DNA from: Terriglobales bacterium
Lineage (GTDB): Bacteria; Acidobacteriota; Terriglobia; Terriglobales; Acidobacteriaceae
Direction of reading: 5' to 3'
NCBI GenBank assembly: GCA_035487355.1
Contig: DATHMF010000085.1
Location: 62,001 to 126,000 of the forward strand
Length of the DNA stretch: 64,000 nt
In this document: one piece after another, positions 9,412-16,888 of the stretch
Numbering within the stretch: the stretch's first letter is position 1
How the letters are laid out: each line of letters begins with the position of its first letter
Notes under the pieces: generated by a model
The model's input: the letters and a program-made list of their open reading frames with translations, nothing else
What the model was told of the DNA's origin: nothing
Databases searched by the model: none
Translations under genes and position numbers: made by a program

Positions 9412-9996
9412 ATGAGAAACAGATTTGGGTTGAGCGTGTTCGGCGTGGTTGCAGTATTCGCGGCCTTGGTTGCGGGCCAGGCGTCTCCTGGTCAAGCCCA
9501 AAAAGGGACGCCGACCGACCCTTGTGCGACGGCCAAGCTGCCTGCAGAGATTCAAAATAAACTTACGACCAAATATGCAGGCTGGAAGATTCTAACGCGG
9601 GCTCTCCTCTATTCAGATCAAGAGATCTGCATGGCCAGCGACGACACTTGTAAAGAATGTCCAGGTATGGTCACGGGCAAGTTCTCTGATGACAACCAGA
9701 TTGGATATTTCGTGAATTTGATAAAGCAGCAAAACGGCAAAACCTGGCAGCGGATCCTCTATTTTCATCCAAGTGCTGGTGGTTTTAGCGTCGAAACTGT
9801 ACAGGCTCCATCACGAATCGAGGATCTACAAAATCTGGAAGTACTTGAAAATATGTCGAAGAAAGACGGGCGGCGGTATTACCACATCAAAACGGATAGC
9901 GTGTGGGTTCGTGCAATGGGGGAGTCGCGCTGGAGGGTCTACTATTGGAGACAAGGACGCCTAAAGAAAATTGACGTTGATGAGGCGAATCCATAG
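9412..9996 (+). CDS. Secreted protein of unknown function (paralogue 2)
   Basis: Tandem duplicate of 8720-9280. The signal peptide is nearly identical (MRNRFGLSVFGVVAVFAALV), and the LPAEIQNKLTTKYAGWKI helix and FSDDNQIGYFVNL motif recur. It differs by an extra cysteine pair (CMASDDTCKEC) and a longer C-terminal part (DGRRYYHIKTDSVWV, then YYWRQGRLKKI). The extra Cys could make a disulfide in the periplasm. The ribosome site AAAGGAGG is strong. Function unknown; divergence after duplication suggests the two copies are not simply redundant. Confidence 0.78.
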   Translation: MRNRFGLSVFGVVAVFAALVAGQASPGQAQKGTPTDPCATAKLPAEIQNKLTTKYAGWKILTRALLYSDQEICMASDDTCKECPGMVTGKFSDDNQIGYFVNLIKQQNGKTWQRILYFHPSAGGFSVETVQAPSRIEDLQNLEVLENMSKKDGRRYYHIKTDSVWVRAMGESRWRVYYWRQGRLKKIDVDEANP

Positions 9997-10155
9997 GAAG
10001 GCGATCAGCCCACAGATCGCCGCACTGCTCGTAAGACTCCCGCAGTCCATCGAATACCCAACTATCGGACCCGCCTGACGCCGCCATTGCCCTACTTACG
10101 ACCCGCTTGAGAGACCGGCGCGGAATTCCCAACCTAGCGGGTGCATTTCCCCACC

Positions 10156-10207
10156 GGCCCTACCTTTTTGGAAACCGAGAAACGTGGAACGTGGAGCCGT
10201 CACCATG
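10156..10207. repeat. Intergenic repeat A, copy 2
   Basis: Near-copy of 8385-8437, in the 319-base gap (9997-10315) before the TPR-CHAT gene. Apart from this repeat I see no gene in that gap. Confidence 0.5.
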
Positions 10208-10315
10208 AATGCAGGAGCACCCTTTGGGCTGCGAGGGTTGAGAGGACTCTGCTCGAGACCATCAAAGCCGGGCGTTAATAAGGAACTCTGTTCTCACGAC
10301 GAATAGAAGGTTACA

Positions 10316-13219
10316 ATGGCGGGCCAGAGACTCATGTCGAAGCAGACATCAAGATGGCGATGGCTGCCAGCCGTACTGGTGCTGGGCGCGGCGATACTCG
10401 TCGCGCAGTCGCAGCCCCAATCACAGCCGCAGCCGCCGACTGCTTCACAACCGCAGGCCCAGCCTTCCGCTCAGCAGCAGGCGCTCGAAGCGCTCGCCGA
10501 TAAGCTCATTGCAGCGCCCGACGAAGAGGCGCGCAATACGCTGCTTTCTACAAACGGCGATTTGTTGACCGTCGACCTGATCCACATTCTTCATCATCGC
10601 GCAGGCGTTCTGTACGACACCAGAAAAGACCTTTCCCACGCCCTGGCGGCCGATGAGATTGCCTTGACGATCGCTCAACGAATCAACGACAAAACGGAAA
10701 TCGCCAATTCTTTTCGCGATGTCGGTGTGGTTCTCGATGCCCAAGAGGACCACGAAGCTGCTTTGGACTACTTGCGCAGGGCGATCGCCCTTTCCGAGGA
10801 GATCAATGATCCTGGCCTGGCTGCTTCCTACAGCCAAATTGGCGTCACGTTGAGACACATGGGCAGCTACCAGGAAGCCGCGGATTACCTGAACCGCGCC
10901 GTGAAGCTGAGAGAGGCTCAAGGCGACAAACCCGGCCTTGCCCGGGCCTCGTTCAATCTCGGCAACGTATACCAGGAGCTTGGCAACCAGCGCCTGGCTT
11001 TGCAGCAGTACCAGAGAAGCATGGAAATCAGCAAAGAGCTGGGGATTGAGAGCGGGATTGCTTACAACGCAAATGGCCTGGGCACAGTCTACGAAGCTCA
11101 AGGGGACTATGATTTGGCCCTTTCCTACTACCAGCAGAGTTTGAAGCTCAAAGAGAAGTTCGCCAATCCGGCCCAGATTGCAACCACCCTTATGAACATC
11201 GGCCAAGTGTATCAGGATATGGGCAACGTCTCCCTTGCCCGCGAGAACTACGAGAAGGCGCTCAAACTCAAAGAAGCCAACGGGGACCAACAGGGGACAG
11301 CCCTCGTTCTTCACAACTATGGCTGGATGCTGCGAGAGCAAGGGAACTTCAGTCAGGCGCTGGAGATCTATCAAGAGAGCCTCAAGATAAGCGAATCTCT
11401 TGGCGACAAATTTCTCTTCTCCCAAACCATGATCGAGATGGCCAGGATCTACTGCGTCCAGCACGATTACGCCCGTGCCCTGGAGTTGGGGCAGCGTGCC
11501 TCCGAGATCGCCCGCGAAATGGGTAACACGGAAGTACTCTCCCAGGCATTGGATGTAGTGGGCCTGGCACTGGCTGGATTGGGCAGGGCCGAAGAGGCCC
11601 ACTCGACCATGTTGCAGGCCATCGCTGAAGTCGAGGAGCTTCGTGGCCAGGTTGCCGGCGCCGAGGAAGAGAGCGCGGGCTTTCTTGACAAAAAGATCGA
11701 GCCTTACCAGCACATGGTGCGGATGCTGGTTTCTGAAGACAAATCGGCAGAGGCCTTCGAATTTACCGAGCGCGCCAAAGCCCGCGTCCTGCTGGATGTA
11801 ATGCGCAGCGGTCGCGTTCACGTTGACAAAGCGATGACCGCGCAGGAGAACGAACAGGAGCACAAACTCCTCAGCCGGCTGGCTTCACTGAACGTGCAAC
11901 TCTCGGCGGAGAAGGCAAAGCCCACTCCGAACACGACGCACATCGCCCAGCTCAACGCCGATTTGGACCAAGCCCGCCTCGATTATCGCGATTTTCAAAC
12001 CTCGCTCTACACCGCTCACCCTGAGCTCCAGGTTGCACGCGGTGATGTAAAACCCGTATCGCTCGCCCAAGCGGCCCCTTTGCTCCCTGATGCCAAGACC
12101 GCGCTGCTCGAGTTCTTAGTCACAGCAGACGAGACCTATCTCTTTGTCCTGGTTAAGGCAGCTGACGCGAGCACGCCCCAGCTCACGGCTTACACCCTGC
12201 CGATCGGAGAGAAAGAGCTGACCACGCGTGTGGACCGCTTTCGCCAGCAGCTTGCCACTCGCGATCCTGAATACGGGCAGCCGGCGCGAGCGCTTTACCG
12301 GCTGTTGCTCCGCCCTGCGCATGCTGCTCTCGCCGGCAAGACAATGATGGTGATCGTTCCCGATGGGCCACTGTGGGAGCTTCCTTTCCAGGCCCTTCAA
12401 TCTTCAGACGGTCATCATCTGCTGCAAGAGGCTGCCATCTCCTATGCGCCTTCACTGACCGTTCTGCTTGAAATGGCTCGACGCCACCGCGAGAGCCGAA
12501 GCGATGCGCCGCGATTGCTGGCGCTGGGCAATCCGGCATTCAAGGGCCAGGCCGCCACTGGAACACAGATTTCGCAGCTGGACCCTGACCCAGTGAGCCA
12601 TGCTCAGGAGAACGATGCCGAGCGGAGCAAATCTGGAGACCTGCCCAGCGCCGAGCGCGAGGTTGCTGGATTGGGCCGCCTTTACGGATCTGCACGCAGC
12701 AGCGTTTACATCCGGGCCGCGGCCGACGAGAAGACATTCAAGGAGGAAGCCCCGAAATACGATGTGTTGCACCTGGCGACACACGGTGTCTTTGACGATC
12801 GCAGTCCGATGTATTCACACCTAGTGCTCTCCGCGGGAGATGATCCCGGCGAAGATGGGTTGTTAGAGGCATGGGAGGTCATCAATCTCAACCTGAAAGC
12901 GGATCTTGTGGTGTTATCAGCTTGCGAAACTGCTCGTGGCAAAGCCAGCAGCGGCGAGGGACTGATCGGCATGTCATGGGCATTCTTCGTCGCGGGCGCT
13001 CCCTCCCTGGTTGCCAGCCAATGGAAGGTTGACTCAGCCAGCACAACGGAACTTATGTTGCACTTTCATCGCGGGCTTCATCCTACCGCAGGAGCACAAG
13101 GCCATTCCTTGGCAAAAGCCAGGGCGCTGCAGCAGGCTGAGCTAAGCGTGATGAAGCGACCCGAATACCGCCATCCTTATTATTGGGCAGGATTCGTGAT
13201 CGTCGGCGATGGATTGTAG
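10316..13219 (+). CDS. Exported TPR-repeat protein with C-terminal CHAT peptidase domain
   Basis: The start ATG at 10316 follows AGAAGG. An N-terminal signal (WLPAVLVLGAAILVAQS) and a Gln/Pro-rich linker lead to about ten TPR units (roughly residues 90-440, e.g. ALDYLRRAIALSEEINDPG, LALQQYQRSMEISKELG). The last 350 residues form a CHAT domain, a caspase-like peptidase fold. The expected His is His823 in HLATHGVFDD and the expected Cys is Cys870 in VVLSACETARG, so the dyad looks intact. CHAT proteins act by proteolysis or as signalling modules, with TPRs binding partners. The gene is convergent with an ECF-like sigma/anti-sigma pair. The signal peptide suggests periplasmic action; the substrate is unknown. 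Confidence 0.92.
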   Translation: MAGQRLMSKQTSRWRWLPAVLVLGAAILVAQSQPQSQPQPPTASQPQAQPSAQQQALEALADKLIAAPDEEARNTLLSTNGDLLTVDLIHILHHRAGVLYDTRKDLSHALAADEIALTIAQRINDKTEIANSFRDVGVVLDAQEDHEAALDYLRRAIALSEEINDPGLAASYSQIGVTLRHMGSYQEAADYLNRAVKLREAQGDKPGLARASFNLGNVYQELGNQRLALQQYQRSMEISKELGIESGIAYNANGLGTVYEAQGDYDLALSYYQQSLKLKEKFANPAQIATTLMNIGQVYQDMGNVSLARENYEKALKLKEANGDQQGTALVLHNYGWMLREQGNFSQALEIYQESLKISESLGDKFLFSQTMIEMARIYCVQHDYARALELGQRASEIAREMGNTEVLSQALDVVGLALAGLGRAEEAHSTMLQAIAEVEELRGQVAGAEEESAGFLDKKIEPYQHMVRMLVSEDKSAEAFEFTERAKARVLLDVMRSGRVHVDKAMTAQENEQEHKLLSRLASLNVQLSAEKAKPTPNTTHIAQLNADLDQARLDYRDFQTSLYTAHPELQVARGDVKPVSLAQAAPLLPDAKTALLEFLVTADETYLFVLVKAADASTPQLTAYTLPIGEKELTTRVDRFRQQLATRDPEYGQPARALYRLLLRPAHAALAGKTMMVIVPDGPLWELPFQALQSSDGHHLLQEAAISYAPSLTVLLEMARRHRESRSDAPRLLALGNPAFKGQAATGTQISQLDPDPVSHAQENDAERSKSGDLPSAEREVAGLGRLYGSARSSVYIRAAADEKTFKEEAPKYDVLHLATHGVFDDRSPMYSHLVLSAGDDPGEDGLLEAWEVINLNLKADLVVLSACETARGKASSGEGLIGMSWAFFVAGAPSLVASQWKVDSASTTELMLHFHRGLHPTAGAQGHSLAKARALQQAELSVMKRPEYRHPYYWAGFVIVGDGL

Positions 13220-13328
13220 CTTTTGCTCGGTCGGAGCGATTCAAGACACGAAATGACGAGGCTAGTGCTGTTTCATACTGGATCTGATGGGAAGCTTCGA
13301 GACTGTATCAGGGCCCGACTTTAGTTAG

Positions 13329-13357
13329 AAGGTCGCGGAAAGCTTTCCGCTAACCTT
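13329..13357. terminator. Hairpin between convergent genes
   Basis: A stem AAGGT...ACCTT encloses the perfect palindrome GCGGAAAGCTTTCCGC, directly after the CHAT gene and abutting the stop of the anti-sigma gene. There is no clear T-run on either strand. Its position suggests a bidirectional transcription end; this is not proven. Confidence 0.5.
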
Positions 13358-14536
13358 TCAAGACTTGTGCCGAAGTTGCTGCAGGCTCGCCAACAGCTCT
13401 TTCGCTACGCTGGAATCAGGATTCGCCGCCACCAAGGCGCCAAGCTCGCGCTCTGAATCGTCCAGTGCACCGGCACGGGCATAAAGTATCCCCAGCAGCA
13501 AATGTGAGTTTGCGTGTTCCCGTCTGGCTTTTTCGAGTTGTTCCGCCTCAGTTTGCGACAGCACCTGGAACCGCGCTTCCGGCGCAGGAGGAACGGGCGC
13601 ACGGATGGTCTTGCCCTTGACCGACGCTCTGACCTGCCAAGTGTAAATCGGGCCACGAGCCAGGACGTGATCGGCTTCCCAATAGTTTTGGGATATGCGT
13701 GGGCTCTCCACCACCTTGTGGAAGCGCGAATCGTAAATCGAAACAACGTATCCGGAAGCACCCGGCATCGGCTGCCAATGAAAAACCGGCCTGTCAGCGA
13801 GTACGACCGTGCCAATCGGAGCAACGAGCTCGAAGCTTGGTGGTGTACTCGTACCGCTCAGCAACTTGCCTCGCGGGCTTGCAAGTTGCGAGAGAACCGC
13901 TGCCTCCTCAATTCTCTTGCTCAGGAGCGCGTCCTTGATCTTTTTCTCTTCTCCTGGATCAAATGGCGAAGGACTTACAAGCTGCCCGGTGGAATTCAGC
14001 TTGATGTTGCCGCCACCATCGCTGAGCTGCACCAGGACAGTTGGCTCGGTCTGGGGTTTGGGGCGATAGAACCGGTAACCGACAAAAATCGCCAACAATA
14101 GGCTGGCGGTGGCGCCAGCCCACAGAGGAATGATCCATGCAGACCGCCGCCTCGGCCTGAATTCTGTTACCGGATGCGGTCGCGCCGGTCTTGCGAGGTC
14201 ATCCCGAAAGCTTTTGAGATCTTCCGCATCCTCACGGCATTGAGTACAAACTCGGAGGTGTTCGGTAATTTGCTGCCGGTCTGCTGAGTTCCAATCGTCC
14301 TCGGCGAATGCAACTAGTTCGTCATGCGAAAGATGCCTGGAACCCGGTGGCTCTGAACCGGTAAAGGCACGCCAAAGAGTAGCATCCCTGGATGTGCCTT
14401 TCTCCATGCGACCAAGGGACTCGCGGCAATCCCCACATTCGGCGAGGTGATCATCGGCAGCCAGTAGGGCGGCCGGTGACATGCTGCGTTGTCGATATCG
14501 CCTGAGTTCCTCTTCGGTTAGGTGGCCAACTTTCAT
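13358..14536 (-). CDS. Membrane-anchored zinc-finger anti-sigma factor
   Basis: Two zf-HC2 type motifs, HLAECGDC near residue 30 and HLRVCTQC near residue 95, mark a tandem zinc-binding anti-sigma domain in the cytoplasm. One membrane helix follows (AWIIPLWAGATASLLLAIFV, about residues 133-153). The outer part has a fibronectin-like segment (PVFHWQPMPGASGYVVSIYD, later GPIYTWQVRAS) and a short TPR-like end. The gene lies 46 bases behind the sigma factor gene and reads the same way, as is usual for an anti-sigma that sequesters its partner. The extracytoplasmic domain would sense or relay a signal. Two zinc fingers rather than one is less common. Confidence 0.88.
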   Translation of the reverse strand: MKVGHLTEEELRRYRQRSMSPAALLAADDHLAECGDCRESLGRMEKGTSRDATLWRAFTGSEPPGSRHLSHDELVAFAEDDWNSADRQQITEHLRVCTQCREDAEDLKSFRDDLARPARPHPVTEFRPRRRSAWIIPLWAGATASLLLAIFVGYRFYRPKPQTEPTVLVQLSDGGGNIKLNSTGQLVSPSPFDPGEEKKIKDALLSKRIEEAAVLSQLASPRGKLLSGTSTPPSFELVAPIGTVVLADRPVFHWQPMPGASGYVVSIYDSRFHKVVESPRISQNYWEADHVLARGPIYTWQVRASVKGKTIRAPVPPAPEARFQVLSQTEAEQLEKARREHANSHLLLGILYARAGALDDSERELGALVAANPDSSVAKELLASLQQLRHKS

Positions 14537-14582
14537 CTATACCTCATTGAGGACAACTTCCTCCGATTATTACCGTCCGCAG

Positions 14583-15599
14583 CTACTCTACAAAATCAGT
14601 AGCGGCATTTTGACTTGCTATCCTGCGCCGCAGGCGCTCCCGCGCCGACTTCCGGAGATTGATTACTTGCTGCCGTGTGATGGCCAACCGCCCCGCGATC
14701 ATCTGATCGTCCACCGGAAGCTTATTCCAAAGCTCAGCAAACTCTTCGGCAGGGATGTTCAACACTTCCGCAATCTGCCTGATGCTGGCAATGCCCATGA
14801 AGGGGAGAATCACAATGGGTGAATCCCCCTCGCCGGAGCGAAGATTGAGTAGCAGCGCAACCCGCTGGGGAATAGGAAGGTCCCGAATTTCGTGCCAAAG
14901 ACGCTCCAGGCTGCTGCGCTGAACCAAATGTGATTCGGGATCGGGCACCAATGAGCTATTCGACTTCTCCGGGTCGATGGTCTCGAGGCGATCACTAACT
15001 CCCCAGAGCCTGGCGACGATGCTGACCAACTCGTCCAATAGAATGGGGCTTTGCACAGTGTCGAAGATAGTGGCAAGCATGGCCACGACGCTCCGCCTGG
15101 AGCGGTCCGTAGCTCGTATCGAAATATCCTGCCGGCCTGCAGACAAGCGTCTCGCCGGCTCGTTGCCTTGGAGTTGCCATGCCTTCAGGCCGCAAAGCCA
15201 GGCTCGGTTTTGCCCGGTTACGTTCTCCCACACTGCGAACTGCGGTTCGGTGTTCAAAACGTAGCGCAGCTTGGTCTTCAACCGGCGGCGCTGCGGGTAT
15301 TTGCGGCGGAGGTATTCATCGCAAGCGTGATGGGCCGCGGTCGCAGCATAGCTGGAGACACTTTCAATCGGAATGGTGCTTTCTCCGTCCCGGAAGGCAC
15401 GCAAGCGACAAATCAACCCAACGACAACCTCTCCGCACACATCATCTCGGTCTTGAAATTCGGCTGAAGTGCAGAAGACGAGTCTGCGCTGGACAACACT
15501 TTCAATAACCGGGCGAACCACTCCGACCAGCTTCTGCAACAGCTCCTCGGAAGCATCCGTTTCGTCGCACTTCGCGTAGCTCTCCAGTAAAAGATCCAA
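14583..15599 (-). CDS. ECF-like RNA polymerase sigma factor, divergent
   Basis: Start is a TTG at 15599 preceded by GGAGGT; no ATG fits as well. The N-terminal part has a region-2-like segment (DRDDVCGEVVVGLICRLRAF, then YAATAAHHACDEYLRRKYP). The C-terminal part has a region-4-like helix-turn-helix (LPVDDQMIAGRLAITRQQVI, then LRKSARERLRRRI). At 338 residues it is much longer than a classic ECF sigma factor, with an insert of about 130 residues between regions 2 and 4. The anti-sigma gene directly downstream supports the call. Likely targets include its own operon and perhaps the convergent CHAT gene (inference). Confidence 0.75.
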   Translation of the reverse strand: MDLLLESYAKCDETDASEELLQKLVGVVRPVIESVVQRRLVFCTSAEFQDRDDVCGEVVVGLICRLRAFRDGESTIPIESVSSYAATAAHHACDEYLRRKYPQRRRLKTKLRYVLNTEPQFAVWENVTGQNRAWLCGLKAWQLQGNEPARRLSAGRQDISIRATDRSRRSVVAMLATIFDTVQSPILLDELVSIVARLWGVSDRLETIDPEKSNSSLVPDPESHLVQRSSLERLWHEIRDLPIPQRVALLLNLRSGEGDSPIVILPFMGIASIRQIAEVLNIPAEEFAELWNKLPVDDQMIAGRLAITRQQVINLRKSARERLRRRIASQNAATDFVE

Positions 15600-16404
15600 A
15601 TGGAGACCTCCAGTTCATACCCTTTCCTGCCCGGCGCTGCCAGGAGCCACTCTTAAGTTTGCCAATCACCGACGCCAGTGTCTAGTGGGTTCTGCGTTGT
15701 GAAGACATCGTAATCGAGGACATTCACGAACCTAGTCCAAATAATCCGCCAGTCATCATCCTTATTACCTCCTTCTACTGGAGGAATGACTATTGTCCTT
15801 CGCCAAAACTCTGGTCTATTGTGAATTCAACGAGTTCAAGGGAGACACGCACTTGGTGCAACACCAGGTGCTCTACCCAACAGGTTCCCACAGCTAGTCC
15901 TTCAAATTGAATGACTTGTGACATTCATTCAGGCGATCCGAGGAGAGCTGTAGGCAATTCTGTGGCTGCGAAATCCTCCAGTTTCATGAGGTTTCTACTC
16001 GATTTTTGTACTCGATCTGAAGTGGATCAGATGGGAACCAGAACACGTTCCGGAGGATTCCGTGCAAACGCAAAATCCCGCGTTACTTTGTCAGGAGGAA
16101 GCGCCTCGACCATGAACATTTTGCGGAGAAGGCTACAACTAACACGATCGGGGTATGCGATTCGCCGACGGGACGATACAGTCGAAGTACTGAGGTAAGC
16201 AGATGAAACCTGTCGTCCGCAAAAACCACATGGGAACAATTTGTAGCACGTCAGAATCCCACGTTCACTCTTAATACTGGTGCCCTAAGAATTGCTATAG
16301 GTCATTGTCGCGTGCCCCCTGGATCGCCGCACGTACAGCGGCAACCTCATGAACGACGAACACCGCGGGAGCGCCTTCGTGTGTCATTCATGTGCCTCGA
16401 CTTT
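15600..16404. other. Gene-poor stretch
   Basis: I see no convincing gene in these 800 bases. Short open frames have poor starts and no recognisable motif. A hairpin with arms CACTTGGTG and CACCAGGTG around CAA lies at 15850-15870. The stretch leads into clear gene remnants from 16405, so it is probably decayed DNA plus the promoter of the sigma gene near 15600-15700. Confidence 0.5.
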
Positions 16405-16623
16405 GGTGGGTAGGGTGAAACAAAAGCTGGCGCCGCGCCGTACCGGACGCGTCACGTCACCATCGACATCGATCCCGACGGGTCGTCGCATCCATTTTCG
16501 TTCTGGGATTCAAGCACAAATGGCTGGGAGGTCGCGTATGGTGAGTACACCTTGTACGCGGGTGACTCATCGCGTCATACACCGTTGAGTAGAGAGTTCT
16601 CCTTGAGTAGGCGCCACAACTGA
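16405..16623 (+). pseudogene. Remnant: C-terminal Fn3-like end of a GH3 beta-glucosidase
   Basis: Reading from 16441 to the TGA at 16621-16623 gives RHVTIDIDPDGSSHPFSFWD, then NGWEVAYGEYTLYAGDSS and HTPLSREFSL. This is the typical closing fibronectin-like domain of GH3 enzymes (FWD...GW...PGxYTxxVGxSS pattern). Upstream, a different frame gives KQKLAP, the usual KVxLAPGET part of the same domain, so there is a frameshift near 16435-16445. Nothing recognisable of the catalytic domains remains. This is a decayed 3' end of a lost glycosidase gene, at the left edge of the carbohydrate island. Confidence 0.65.
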
Positions 16624-16657
16624 CGCTCGCAGGAATCAGGGCACATCTGTTTTCTCC

Positions 16658-16685
16658 GCAGCCTTCGGTATCAGCCGGAGGCTGC
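16658..16685. repeat. Strong inverted repeat
   Basis: Arms GCAGCCTTCGG and CCGGAGGCTGC, one G-T pair, around a six-base loop TATCAG. It lies between the GH3 remnant and the transposase remnant. It could be a terminator stem or part of a mobile-element end; no T-run follows. Confidence 0.5.
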
Positions 16686-16758
16686 GCTTAGGGGTCAAAA
16701 ATACCAGGCTTTAAAGCGCGTAAAATTCGAGTCCTATGATAAAGACGGAGGAAGGTAA

Positions 16759-16836
16759 ATGATCTGGGCGCGGATGTTGGCATATATCACGGGAACAGTC
16801 GAGGACCTAGAACCCCGGGGCCCGAAAGGGCCGTGA
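16759..16836 (+). mobile_element. Remnant: N-terminus of an integrase-core transposase
   Basis: A 25-codon frame begins MIWARMLAYITGTV after a good ribosome site (GGAGGAAGG). From memory, transposases or integrases common in Acidobacteria start with almost this sequence and continue VDQELLLRNEYLAAENRIL. Here the similarity stops after TGTV and a stop follows at 16834. It appears to be the left end of a transposon gene whose remainder was deleted. Length alone would not support a gene; the case rests on the motif and the ribosome site. Confidence 0.5.
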
Positions 16837-16888
16837 CGGTTCGATTTCGTCCCTGGGCCACGATTCCAAACCGATCATGAAAATTGGC

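Noticed and set aside
10445..11863. A 472-codon open frame on the minus strand inside the TPR-CHAT gene
   Set aside because: It is antisense to clear TPR coding sequence and has no recognisable motif or ribosome site.
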